From Bacteroidales bacterium (GTDB lineage: Bacteria; Bacteroidota; Bacteroidia; Bacteroidales; UBA932), in contig JAGBTG010000034.1 of the NCBI GenBank assembly GCA_017631435.1, positions 80,700-144,699 on the forward strand: a DNA stretch of 64,000 nt, in the 5' to 3' direction. Numbering within the stretch: position 1 is the first letter of the stretch; each line of letters starts with the position of its first letter. This document shows positions 54,215-62,728 of this stretch, piece by piece. The notes beneath the pieces were generated by a model. It searched no databases. It was not told the DNA's origin and saw nothing but the letters and a program-made list of their open reading frames with translations. Made by a program: the position numbers and the translations under genes.

Positions 54215-55535
54215 TGTACTTCTTTATGTTAAACTGAATCCCACTGTATTTTGAAACATCACTGGCAACCGATGCAAATTCTTCATCGGTCATCTGTGTA
54301 GACAAATTGATTACAGGACAACCATCTTTCAAGAACTGGACCGGATCAGGGATTCTGCCATTCTTTCGCGCATGATTATACAGGGCTGATCCCGGGAATG
54401 CAATTATAAGTCCTAGATCTATAGCCGAATATTTTCTATGCTCTTTCCACCATTCCAATGTAGTTGTGGCAGAACCGACAGTTTCAACCTCATCACCCAG
54501 AATGATTGTAGATCTTGTATCAAGCCCTGCCGATATGGTCATATTTAGGGCGCTCTCTACCTGTTCAATGGTAATTTTTTTGCGCATGCTTTCAAGAATC
54601 CTGTTATCAGCGCTCTCTATTCCCAAGAAAACATAACGGCAATTACTGTTTTTCAAAGCTTTTACAATTGTTTCGTTTACACTGTCAACCCTCAACTGAA
54701 TGGACCAGATAATAGGATAATTTTTTGCCCTCTGGCAGAACTCAAGCACCCTCTCCTGATCTGAAGCAAAAAGTTCCTCCCTCAAAGCAATATAATTTAC
54801 ATTGTAGTTTGCAAGAAGATATTCTATTTCCGAGAATATGGAATCCAATGAACGCTGTCTATATCTGCTTCCCGACGGATGGAAGCAGAAGGTACAGTTA
54901 TATTTGCATGAACGGCCTCCAATAATTGCCACCGGAGAATATTTTATACCATTTTCAACCTCCCCATTGGAAGCAAGATATTTGTCATAATCAAAACCGG
55001 CATAATCTGGCAATGGCAGCTCATCAAGATTCATTATATCAGGTCTTTTCTCCGTGATAACCCACTGTCCGTCTTCTTTATATATAAGCCCTTTTATCTG
55101 GGAGTACGGCTTGCCGTTTCCTATTGCATCAACAAGTTCAGGCACAGTAATCTCTCCCTCTCCAATAACACCCACATCTGCATATTTGCCAAATCCTTCC
55201 ATAGCTACGGCAGGGTCTGCTGTAACCATTCCTCCACCGGCAATGGTTACAATGGACGGATCAATTTCCTTTACAGTTTTGAAAAGTGGATATATTTCTA
55301 TGAACTGGCCAGATATTCCTCCAGATCCTACTATATCAATATTCCAATCCTCAAGTACTCTCGACAAGACAGTCCTGTCATCCTCAACACAATGATTCAA
55401 GTTAAGGGTGTATACATTGCACACACCGGAGGCTTTCAGTGCAGATGACACATACAATATCCCCATAGGCATTATATAGCCACAAATTGGAGTGGAGAAG
55501 TATCTTGGGATAACTAAAAGTATATTGGGTTTCAT
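54207..55535 (-). CDS. Cobalamin-binding-type radical SAM enzyme
   Basis: 442 residues from ATG 55535. The N-terminal domain (MKPNILLVIPRYFSTPI..., VGSGGISGQFIEIYPLFKTVKEIDPSIVTIAGGGM) has the Rossmann layout of B12-binding radical SAM proteins, although the cobalamin His motif DxHxxG is not evident. The radical SAM motif is GRSCKYNCTFCFHP (CxxxCxxC, about residues 210-220), followed by SIQLRVDSVNETIVKALKNSNCRYVFLGIESAD. Members methylate unreactive carbons or rearrange substrates. It lies in the operon between the five SPASM enzymes and the formyltransferase. Confidence 0.88.
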   Translation of the reverse strand: MKPNILLVIPRYFSTPICGYIMPMGILYVSSALKASGVCNVYTLNLNHCVEDDRTVLSRVLEDWNIDIVGSGGISGQFIEIYPLFKTVKEIDPSIVTIAGGGMVTADPAVAMEGFGKYADVGVIGEGEITVPELVDAIGNGKPYSQIKGLIYKEDGQWVITEKRPDIMNLDELPLPDYAGFDYDKYLASNGEVENGIKYSPVAIIGGRSCKYNCTFCFHPSGSRYRQRSLDSIFSEIEYLLANYNVNYIALREELFASDQERVLEFCQRAKNYPIIWSIQLRVDSVNETIVKALKNSNCRYVFLGIESADNRILESMRKKITIEQVESALNMTISAGLDTRSTIILGDEVETVGSATTTLEWWKEHRKYSAIDLGLIIAFPGSALYNHARKNGRIPDPVQFLKDGCPVINLSTQMTDEEFASVASDVSKYSGIQFNIKKYND

Positions 55536-55549
55536 AATTGTTGTACTTA

Positions 55550-56845
55550 TTAAAATTGTTCCGACAGGCATATTGGCATATTCATGTCGTATTGTTTCAT
55601 CAGTTTTTCAACTTTATATTTTACCAGATCCTCCACAAAGGATTCTGTAAAATTACACACTTCATTCCTATATTCTTCTTCATAAGAATTGAACTGATGG
55701 AAGCAGCCACCTCCGCAATTCCACTTCACCTTACATGTTGCACATTTTTCTTTTGAGTGTACATTATGGCTTAGAAGAGTGTCAAATTTATCTCTATCAA
55801 ATTTTACCCCATTCTCATCTATTATACCGTAGCAAGTATGCTTGAAAAGAGGTTCCTGTTGTGTTGCCACACAATAACATCCGGTTATAAACCCTTCGGC
55901 AGTAATACAATATTCTCCGGGGCATGCCCTGTCTATCGGGAAGATGGTCCTTAAATATGCAAATGATATTATGTCTATATCATTGCTGTCCCCTATCTTT
56001 CGAGCGGCAATGAACCCTTTCCTGTACTCGTCATAAAAGGCATTCATACTTTCAGCCGATTCAAAAAGTTCCTGGGCAGTAACAGGTTCAAACATTGCGC
56101 TCCTAACCTCCGGAAAATCTGCAATGAGTATATCCATCATCTCTGTCATTCTCATCACATTGGATGGCGTAATAGTTGAATTTATCTGCACCGGTATTCC
56201 TGAGTCTATCAGTTTTCTTATGTTTTCCTTAACCAATGGGTAATGTTTTCTTTGGGCATTCTGTACCTCTTCCAGAATTTCAAAAGAAACACTTACCTCT
56301 ACCCTTTTCTCTTTTAGAAAACATACTATATCCTCATTGAGGACAGAACCATTTGTAATAATTCTTATATTGAGGCGCTTACCTCCGGCCAACGCCTTTT
56401 TTTCTGCATATTCAATACTCTCCTTTACAAGCCCCCACGACAGCATCGGCTCTCCTCCCCCCATATATGAAATGGTAAGGGGCCTGTTGAAATCTGCAGG
56501 CTTTGAATCAAAGAAAAAATCAATTCCACCAGTAAGCCTCTCAATATCCAATACAGCCTGATTGCGACCGGCAGCTGAATAACAATACGAACAATTGAAA
56601 TTGCACACATTGTTTGGCAAAACGGTAAGCAGCGTATAATCCTCGGGGTTCCTTACCTTACGCTGTTTGCCAACAGGCACATAATCCGCCAACGGACCAA
56701 ACACTTCGTTATACTTTCCACATGACAGGAACTCATCTATATGTTCCCTGGCAGCAACAGCATATTTTCTTGCAACAGGTGAATATAAAATCAACTGCCC
56801 GTCAAGTTCATATGTAAATATGTCATTCTTTTCAAACCAGTTCAT
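55550..56845 (-). CDS. Radical SAM/SPASM peptide-modifying enzyme 5
   Basis: 431 residues. An N-terminal ~85-residue domain (YELDGQLILYSPVARKYAVAA...) precedes the radical SAM motif CNFNCSYCYSAAGRN (~95). Then ISYMGGGEPMLSWGL, VSFEILEEVQNAQRKHYPLV and INSTITPSNVMRMTEMMDIL. The C-terminal SPASM part has ligands in ACPGEYC, GCYC and CATCKVKWNCGGGCFH. It is one of five related enzymes in a row and overlaps enzyme 4 by 14 bases. Likely it makes a thioether or similar crosslink in the Cys-rich peptide. Confidence 0.9.
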   Translation of the reverse strand: MNWFEKNDIFTYELDGQLILYSPVARKYAVAAREHIDEFLSCGKYNEVFGPLADYVPVGKQRKVRNPEDYTLLTVLPNNVCNFNCSYCYSAAGRNQAVLDIERLTGGIDFFFDSKPADFNRPLTISYMGGGEPMLSWGLVKESIEYAEKKALAGGKRLNIRIITNGSVLNEDIVCFLKEKRVEVSVSFEILEEVQNAQRKHYPLVKENIRKLIDSGIPVQINSTITPSNVMRMTEMMDILIADFPEVRSAMFEPVTAQELFESAESMNAFYDEYRKGFIAARKIGDSNDIDIISFAYLRTIFPIDRACPGEYCITAEGFITGCYCVATQQEPLFKHTCYGIIDENGVKFDRDKFDTLLSHNVHSKEKCATCKVKWNCGGGCFHQFNSYEEEYRNEVCNFTESFVEDLVKYKVEKLMKQYDMNMPICLSEQF

Positions 56846-57917
56846 CTTTGTTGGAATTTAATGCTTCAGCTGTGATTTTTCGGATAAATCTGCAATGCTC
56901 ACGGAAGTATTCATGGCTATAAGCCTTTCGGGCCAAAAGGCATCCTCCACCGCAATTCCATCGGGCAGAACATTCTGTACACTCCTTATTGTAAACCGTA
57001 GCTTCATTCATGATTTCTCTGTATCTCTCATCATCAATCAATAATTTACCCCCTTTAACCTCTCCGTAAACAAACGAATCATAATGGTCCTCCAATGGAG
57101 AAGATATACGGGAGCAGGATGTCAATTTTCCCTCAGGTGTCACTACAAACTTGCCCAAACACGATCTTTCCTGTCTGATGAAAGCATTCATGTACTCAGT
57201 ATTTCCTACTTCAATGCCCAATTGGGCTCCCCTTTCCCTTGCCTGAAAGAAACTCTCCACAAATGCATTGTAAAAAGCCCTCAGTTCCGATACATCCTTA
57301 AACATCCTGTCATTAATGACAGCCTCAAATGCAACACATGAAGCTGCCGGAAATTTGGAATGCAACTCTTCCACCATCTCTTTCTGCCGGGAAACATTCA
57401 AGGGAGTTATTGTACTCCTTATCCCTATTGACATTCCTGAATTGAGAAGTTTGTCTATTGTCCCTGCCACCACATCATAATGGGAACGCTGGGCATTGTG
57501 TACATCTTTCAGAATATCAAAAGATACAACAAGTCCAATATCATTTTCCTTTAGATATCCAATTATATCATCTTTAAGAAGAGACCCGTTTGTAACCACC
57601 CCAACATCCAATCTGACATCATTTTTTGAAGCAAGCAGTTTTGCATAATCAACAGCCCCCTTAAATTTATCAAATGACAACAAAGGATCTCCACCACCAG
57701 AAAACACTATCTGAAGATACTCTCCCCTCTCCCTTACAACATAAAAATCCAGCACGGCCTTTATCGTTTCCAATGACATCTCCTCTTTGGAACGTCCCTT
57801 GGATGAATAACAGTATGCACACGAAAAGTTACATATCTGATTCAACAGTAGGGTAAGTACACGAATATCGTGGGGTGTTCTTATTTTCCTTATATTTCCA
57901 TCCATAACAGGAGCCAT
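56832..57917 (-). CDS. Radical SAM/SPASM peptide-modifying enzyme 4, short form
   Basis: 361 residues. It starts only ~35 residues before the motif CNFSCAYCYSSKGRS, so it lacks most of the ~85-residue N-terminal domain of its four paralogues. FSGGGDPLLSFDKF (Asp in place of Glu in the usual GGEP), VSFDILKDVHNAQRSHYDVV, IRSTITPLNVSRQKEMVEEL, and a full SPASM end CTECSARWNCGGGCLLA. The start codon shares one base with the stop of enzyme 3 (TAATG). It may borrow a peptide-binding domain from another family member. Confidence 0.88.
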   Translation of the reverse strand: MAPVMDGNIRKIRTPHDIRVLTLLLNQICNFSCAYCYSSKGRSKEEMSLETIKAVLDFYVVRERGEYLQIVFSGGGDPLLSFDKFKGAVDYAKLLASKNDVRLDVGVVTNGSLLKDDIIGYLKENDIGLVVSFDILKDVHNAQRSHYDVVAGTIDKLLNSGMSIGIRSTITPLNVSRQKEMVEELHSKFPAASCVAFEAVINDRMFKDVSELRAFYNAFVESFFQARERGAQLGIEVGNTEYMNAFIRQERSCLGKFVVTPEGKLTSCSRISSPLEDHYDSFVYGEVKGGKLLIDDERYREIMNEATVYNKECTECSARWNCGGGCLLARKAYSHEYFREHCRFIRKITAEALNSNKDELV

Positions 57918-59257
57918 TAATAGTTAGCAATATACTCATCCAACGATTCGCCGGCATCCTTATACTGCTCATCAAGCCTTTCAAAAAGCAAGGTCTTGCT
58001 GAATCTCCTTGTAAAATCACATATTACATCAAGAATTTCCTGCTTATATTGGCTGTTTTGCATCATACATCCCCCTCCGCAATTCCATTTAATGAAGCAA
58101 TCCGCACATTTGGGGTTTGTGTATATGGTATCCCTCCGTATCAACGAGTGGAATTTATCATTGTCTACATTGAATTTACCCGATTCATCTACACAAGCAT
58201 ATATGAAGTCATTATAATTCTTTTCATTTGGAGATGATATCTGATGGCATACCGTAATGGTACCTTCAGGTGTAAGGCAAAACTCTCCGGTACAATAGCG
58301 TTCCACAACCATATTCAAATTACGGAGCGGAGCACATGCCACATCAATACCATACAACGCACCCAATTTTCTTGCCTCAAGGAACGAGTCATAATAGAGA
58401 TTATAGAATTGCCTTGTACTCCCAACCTCATTGAACACCTCATTTGACGTAATAGGATCAAACAAGGCCTGTTTTACATGCGGGAAACGATTATGCAGCT
58501 CCTCCACCATTCTTGGCATCAGTGAAACATTGTCCGGCGTTATCATCGAACGTACAATCGGAAGGGTAGTACAATTCTTGAGCAGATCAAGTCCTCGGCA
58601 AACATTTTCATATTGTCCCCGCTGCAGATTCTGGATTTCCGGCAATATTTCAAACGATACCCTGGCCATAACATTATAGCGGCTGAATACCTCAACCATC
58701 TCCTCTGTAATCCTTGAACCATTGGTAACTATTGTAGTCATCATCCTTATCCCGTGCTCCTTAGACAACATATCAGCATACTCCAGTCCAAATTTTACCA
58801 CATCCCACGACATTGTAGGCTCACCACCTCCAAGATACGAAATGGCCAACCGGTCTGTCTTTACCCTGTTTGAATCTATAAAGTAATCCAATGCAGCTTT
58901 CAAATGCTCTTTTTTCAGTGCCTTATTTGAACGCCCCTTTGCAGAGAAGCAATATGAACATGAAAAGTTACAGATATAATTTGGCAACACATACATCAAC
59001 AGGAACTCATCCACGTTGTTCACCTTACTGTCCCTTTCCTCAGCAGGAACACCATCCATCAACGCTTCAACCACCTCTTTATATTCTTCCCGACAGTGGG
59101 GCCACACTGACACGGCATTTTCAATCCCGGCACATTCCTCTTCAGATGCAATCATCATATTGCCTGCCACAGGTGCATATATGAGTCTCAAATCGGGCCT
59201 GTTGTAGTGTTCTTCCAATGGAAGGACATATATGTTATTCTTCAATAAAACGTTCAT
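57917..59257 (-). CDS. Radical SAM/SPASM peptide-modifying enzyme 3
   Basis: 446 residues from ATG 59257 (the longer frame would start with TTG). N-terminal domain YNRPDLRLIYAPVAGNMMIASEEE, radical SAM motif CNFSCSYCFSAKGRS (~105), ISYLGGGEPTMSWDVV, VSFEILPEIQNLQRGQYENV, VRSMITPDNVSLMPRMVEEL, then SPASM with RYCTGEFC, TVCHQ and CADCFIKWNCGGGCMMQ. It overlaps enzyme 2 by 23 bases. Confidence 0.9.
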   Translation of the reverse strand: MNVLLKNNIYVLPLEEHYNRPDLRLIYAPVAGNMMIASEEECAGIENAVSVWPHCREEYKEVVEALMDGVPAEERDSKVNNVDEFLLMYVLPNYICNFSCSYCFSAKGRSNKALKKEHLKAALDYFIDSNRVKTDRLAISYLGGGEPTMSWDVVKFGLEYADMLSKEHGIRMMTTIVTNGSRITEEMVEVFSRYNVMARVSFEILPEIQNLQRGQYENVCRGLDLLKNCTTLPIVRSMITPDNVSLMPRMVEELHNRFPHVKQALFDPITSNEVFNEVGSTRQFYNLYYDSFLEARKLGALYGIDVACAPLRNLNMVVERYCTGEFCLTPEGTITVCHQISSPNEKNYNDFIYACVDESGKFNVDNDKFHSLIRRDTIYTNPKCADCFIKWNCGGGCMMQNSQYKQEILDVICDFTRRFSKTLLFERLDEQYKDAGESLDEYIANY

Positions 59258-60584
59258 AATCTCCAATAATTTCTTTTATGCTTACTCCATTTTCCTCTTG
59301 CCATATATCATCAAGCCTTCTTGCCAATATATACTTGAGAAAACGCCTTACAAATCTGCAGTATTGCGGAATTTGCTCTCCCCCATTATTCTTCGTATTG
59401 TTGATACATCCACCCCCGCAATTCCATTTTGCAAAACATCCGTCACACCATGGTTGGGAATGGACATTTTCCTTGAGCAGTGATGAAAGTTTGTCTTTAT
59501 CTATTGACACACCATGTTCATCCACCTTGCCATAAATATAACTGCTGTAATTCTTTTCCTCAGGAGACGATACACATGGGCAGATAGATATGGAACCATC
59601 CGCACACAAGGCAAGTTCACCGGCGCAATATCTGTCCACTGTAACATCAACATTCCTGAGAGCGGAACAAGTAAGTACAATACCCTGTTGCTCTGCAAAA
59701 CGCTTGGCCTTAAGGAAAGACGTCGTAAACTTCAGGTAAAAAGAATCCTTGTCGGCAATATCATCTCCAATTACAGGTTCAAATGCCACATGTCTGATCT
59801 GAGGAAAATTCTGGGCCAATACAGAAATCATCTCTTGTTGACGCTCTACATTAAGTTCTGTAATGACAGAATTTATAGCAGGCACCACACCATTTTCAAT
59901 GAGTGTTGCAATATTTTTACTCACAAGATCATAATGCCGTCTCTGGCTGTCCTGAACATCCCTGAGGATCTCATATGAACATACAAGATCAATATCATAT
60001 GTCCTGCAAATCTCAATAAAACCGTCGGGAATAATGGACCCGTTGGTTATCAGTGTGGTGACAACTTTGCGCTGGAAATTATTCCTGGTATATATATATT
60101 GGACAGCAGGTTTTACAATATCGTCCCATGAAAGCAATGGTTCTCCTCCGCCAAATATGGTAACCGTGAGAAAATCAGAATCATTTCTCTTTTTATCCAT
60201 AAAATAGTCAATCATCTGTATTGCCTGCCCCAATTTCAGACGTTGCTTTGAACGTCCTTTGGCGGAATAACAGTAACTGCAACTGAAATTGCAGACATTA
60301 TTTGGAAGTATGGAGAGATTAATGAAATCTTCAACACCCCTTACATGCCCTTCCCGCATGCTCACCGGCTCAACATCACATAATGCGGCAACTGTTTCCA
60401 AGGTATCCGTGTCTGCACTTTCAGGTGAGACAACAGCATCAGCCAGCTTGCATACATCCTCTTCTGAAACAGGTAAAATTGAATCTGCTAGAGGGGCATA
60501 AAGCAAGTATGTACCATCCACTTCCGTCTCAAGCAAATATAACTCCCTCTTCTGCAGTATTTCTCTAAAATTATTCGTTGACAT
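59235..60584 (-). CDS. Radical SAM/SPASM peptide-modifying enzyme 2
   Basis: 449 residues. N-terminal domain VDGTYLLYAPLADSILPVSEED, radical SAM motif CNFSCSYCYSAKGRS (~105), VTIFGGGEPLLSWDDI, CSYEILRDVQDSQRRHYDLV, INSVITELNVERQQEMISVL, then SPASM with RYCAGELALC and CDGCFAKWNCGGGCINN. It overlaps enzyme 1 by 14 bases. The N-terminal domain resembles that of enzymes 1, 3 and 5 and may serve peptide recognition, but I cannot show that it is a classic RRE. Confidence 0.9.
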   Translation of the reverse strand: MSTNNFREILQKRELYLLETEVDGTYLLYAPLADSILPVSEEDVCKLADAVVSPESADTDTLETVAALCDVEPVSMREGHVRGVEDFINLSILPNNVCNFSCSYCYSAKGRSKQRLKLGQAIQMIDYFMDKKRNDSDFLTVTIFGGGEPLLSWDDIVKPAVQYIYTRNNFQRKVVTTLITNGSIIPDGFIEICRTYDIDLVCSYEILRDVQDSQRRHYDLVSKNIATLIENGVVPAINSVITELNVERQQEMISVLAQNFPQIRHVAFEPVIGDDIADKDSFYLKFTTSFLKAKRFAEQQGIVLTCSALRNVDVTVDRYCAGELALCADGSISICPCVSSPEEKNYSSYIYGKVDEHGVSIDKDKLSSLLKENVHSQPWCDGCFAKWNCGGGCINNTKNNGGEQIPQYCRFVRRFLKYILARRLDDIWQEENGVSIKEIIGDYERFIEE

Positions 60585-61899
60585 ACTCTTCCAATGTTAA
60601 TCCTGTTTCTTCATATACGGTATTCCTCAACTCTTCAATCAAAAGATGATGCACAAACCTTCTGTTGAAATCGCATACTTTAGCCATAAACTCGCTAGGA
60701 TATGTATCATTCCTTGCCATGCATTCCCCGCCACAACTCCACTTGGCAAAACAATCTGTACATCTTTCATATGAGAACACATTAATGTCTCTGATCTGCT
60801 TGAATTTTTCAAAATCCAACTCCACTTTTCCCGACGATGAAACATTTCCATAGACACAACGCGCATATCTCTTTTCCTTTGGTGAAGAGGTCAGGTGACA
60901 GGCCGAAATTGTTCCTTGAGGTGTCAGAGTGAATTTTCCCGGACAATGCCTGATGGTAATTCCACGCAACGAATCGTCAAAAGTAAACCTCAAATTTATC
61001 CCTTTCTTCCTTGCAATATCCTTGCATTTGAGATATCCGTCATAAAATGAATTATAGAACCCCTCCATATCTTCAGGTGTACTGAACATTTCATATCCAG
61101 TAACAGGCTCCATAGTATATTGGGCTATAAAAGAATATTTGTCAGCTATTTCCCCAATCATTTCAACCATCCTGGAAACGCTTGCCGGAGTAATTGTGGA
61201 ATTGAGCATAGTTCTGATTCCTGCCCGTCTGAGCAATTCAATATTTGAACACACCTGAGCATAATGGTTTCTCTGACAATTCTGCAGATCTTCCAGAACT
61301 TCAAACGATACACATACAGCGCAGTCCAATGCTTTAAGCGAATCAACTATACTCCCGGTCAATAACGACCCGTTCGTCACTATTGACATGTAAAGTGGAA
61401 ATCCTTTTTCTGCAGCCCTGGCCCTGGCAAATTTCAATGCCTGCTCCAACACGTCCCATGAGAGCAATGGCTCTCCTCCTCCAGAAACAAATATGGACAA
61501 TGGCTGCGGTTCAAGCCTGTTTTCATCAATAAAGTACTCCAGAACAGACTTTACTGTATCAAAATCCAGCTTCTGCCTGCTCCTGCCATTGGCCGAATAA
61601 CAATAGGAACATGTAAAATTACATGTAAGATTAGGAAGTATGGAAAGTTTTGTTGTTTTCTCCAAAGGTACAAGATCAGCCACAGAAGGCAATCTGCGGG
61701 GAACCATTTCCCTATACAGTTCTACCGCCTCATTGGGTTGAACCTTATCGGGATTATCAACATATGCAAGAATTGATTCTGCATCAGATTTGGAAACAAG
61801 GGCAACACCCTCTTCTAACGGAGAATACAACACATAAACCTGATCGTTCTCCTTTAACCCCAATTCATTGCCAGAGGGTATCAAGAATATATCTGACAT
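60571..61899 (-). CDS. Radical SAM/SPASM peptide-modifying enzyme 1
   Basis: 442 residues. N-terminal domain NDQVYVLYSPLEEGVALVSKSD, radical SAM motif CNFTCSYCYSANGRS (~95), IFVSGGGEPLLSWDVL, VSFEVLEDLQNCQRNHYAQV, LNSTITPASVSRMVEMIGEI, then SPASM with RHCPGKF, ACHLT and CTDCFAKWSCGGECMAR. It is the first enzyme after the peptide gene, 67 bases from the peptide stop, behind a strong hairpin, with AAAGGAG before its start codon. Confidence 0.92.
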   Translation of the reverse strand: MSDIFLIPSGNELGLKENDQVYVLYSPLEEGVALVSKSDAESILAYVDNPDKVQPNEAVELYREMVPRRLPSVADLVPLEKTTKLSILPNLTCNFTCSYCYSANGRSRQKLDFDTVKSVLEYFIDENRLEPQPLSIFVSGGGEPLLSWDVLEQALKFARARAAEKGFPLYMSIVTNGSLLTGSIVDSLKALDCAVCVSFEVLEDLQNCQRNHYAQVCSNIELLRRAGIRTMLNSTITPASVSRMVEMIGEIADKYSFIAQYTMEPVTGYEMFSTPEDMEGFYNSFYDGYLKCKDIARKKGINLRFTFDDSLRGITIRHCPGKFTLTPQGTISACHLTSSPKEKRYARCVYGNVSSSGKVELDFEKFKQIRDINVFSYERCTDCFAKWSCGGECMARNDTYPSEFMAKVCDFNRRFVHHLLIEELRNTVYEETGLTLEEYVNE

Positions 61900-61927
61900 A
61901 TCACTTTTCTCCTTTAATTAAATAGAA

Positions 61928-61953
61928 GAAGGCCGCCATGCGTGGCGGCCTTC
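61928..61953 (-). terminator. Strong hairpin between peptide gene and first enzyme
   Basis: GAAGGCCGCC and GGCGGCCTTC pair perfectly over 10 bp around a 6-base loop, followed on the minus strand by a T-rich tail (TTCTATTTAATT). It could end most transcripts after the peptide gene and let a minority reach the enzymes, giving more peptide than enzyme, as seen in many RiPP operons. Confidence 0.8.
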
Positions 61954-61966
61954 CTCTCGCCCACAA

Positions 61967-62053
61967 TTAGTGGTTGCAACGGCAACCGCCACCAAAGCAA
62001 TCACAACATCCTGCTGCTTTAGTCTGAGCTTTTTTAACCTTAACGATTTTCAT
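61967..62053 (-). CDS. Cys-rich RiPP precursor peptide (28 residues)
   Basis: The frame ATG (62053) to TAA (61967) encodes 28 residues. The N-terminal ~14 form a short basic leader (KIVKVKKAQ, then TKAA), and the C-terminal half reads GCCDCFGGGCRCNH, with five Cys (C16, C17, C19, C24, C26) and a GGG turn. It is too short for standard gene finders. Its own promoter lies at 62146-62175, an A-rich region precedes the ATG, and five radical SAM/SPASM genes follow, the classic order for a RiPP operon. Product class is inferred: the Cys would be targets for thioether or other C-S/C-C links. No signal peptide. I know of no matching named precursor. Confidence 0.85.
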   Translation of the reverse strand: MKIVKVKKAQTKAAGCCDCFGGGCRCNH

Positions 62054-62145
62054 AATCTTAAGAATTAAATTATTCCCTACTCTATTGTGGCTTTTCGGGG
62101 TGCGCCATTAGATTTCATCCCTCAAATATTACAAATGGGTATTTG

Positions 62146-62175
62146 CAAATATAAAAAAAACATCTCACTTATCAA
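62146..62175 (-). promoter_or_regulatory. Promoter of the RiPP operon
   Basis: On the minus strand TTG (62173-62175), 19 bases, then TATATTTG (62146-62153) is a full Bacteroides-type promoter. Transcription would start near 62139, giving an ~85-base leader before the peptide gene. Confidence 0.65.
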
Positions 62176-62198
62176 CCTCTTCTACAAATAAATCATCT

Positions 62199-62456
62199 TT
62201 ATCTTTTCTCCCTGATTTTTATGAACTTGGCATTTGCATACCCAATACCATTCCCAAACTTCACCCTCGCAAAACCATCCTTTATTTCATAAACATACAC
62301 TGTCCCCCCTCTATTTACCCGTCCCAAAACATCTGCTTTAGTATTAGGCGACACCCTGATATTTATAAATTCATTTGCAATACATACATACTCGGTAGTT
62401 CCAGCCAAACTTTCCCGGAATTGTTGCCTTTTTGAAGCCTCATGTCTATCATACAA
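62199..62456 (-). CDS. SH3b-domain protein fragment
   Basis: 85 residues with a clear bacterial SH3 domain: FINIRVSPNTKADVLGRVNRGGTVYVYEIKDGFARVKFGNGIGYANAKFI. There is no signal peptide, although such domains normally bind cell-wall peptides outside the cytosol, and the only start is a TTG (62454-62456) preceded by a frame open back to a stop ~20 bases earlier. It is probably the end of a decayed longer gene. It lies just upstream of the RiPP promoter on the same strand, without a clear terminator. Confidence 0.5.
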   Translation of the reverse strand: MYDRHEASKRQQFRESLAGTTEYVCIANEFINIRVSPNTKADVLGRVNRGGTVYVYEIKDGFARVKFGNGIGYANAKFIKIREKR

Positions 62457-62666
62457 TTCAATTAAAAATTCATTTTACTTCAGAAGCACTTATTCGGGAA
62501 AAGAAATTCTTTCCCCAATTAATTGAAAGATCATAATTTTCTTTGTGTAAAAATCAAGTCTGAATATAAATGCTTTAATACACATATATAAATATTAATC
62601 CTATTATCTACAACTCTTTCCAAAAATCCCATATCCATACCAAAGACATGTATTCCAACAGCATCC

Positions 62667-62699
62667 TTGTGTACTTATGACCATTATTTTATAATTTTG
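62667..62699 (+). promoter_or_regulatory. proC promoter
   Basis: TTG (62667-62669), 22 bases, then TAATTTTG (62692-62699) fits the Bacteroides promoter, 29 bases before ATG 62729. The rest of 62457-62728 is AT-rich and I see no gene in it. Confidence 0.55.
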
Positions 62700-62728
62700 C
62701 ATCATATATGAGATAGAAAAAACAACCT

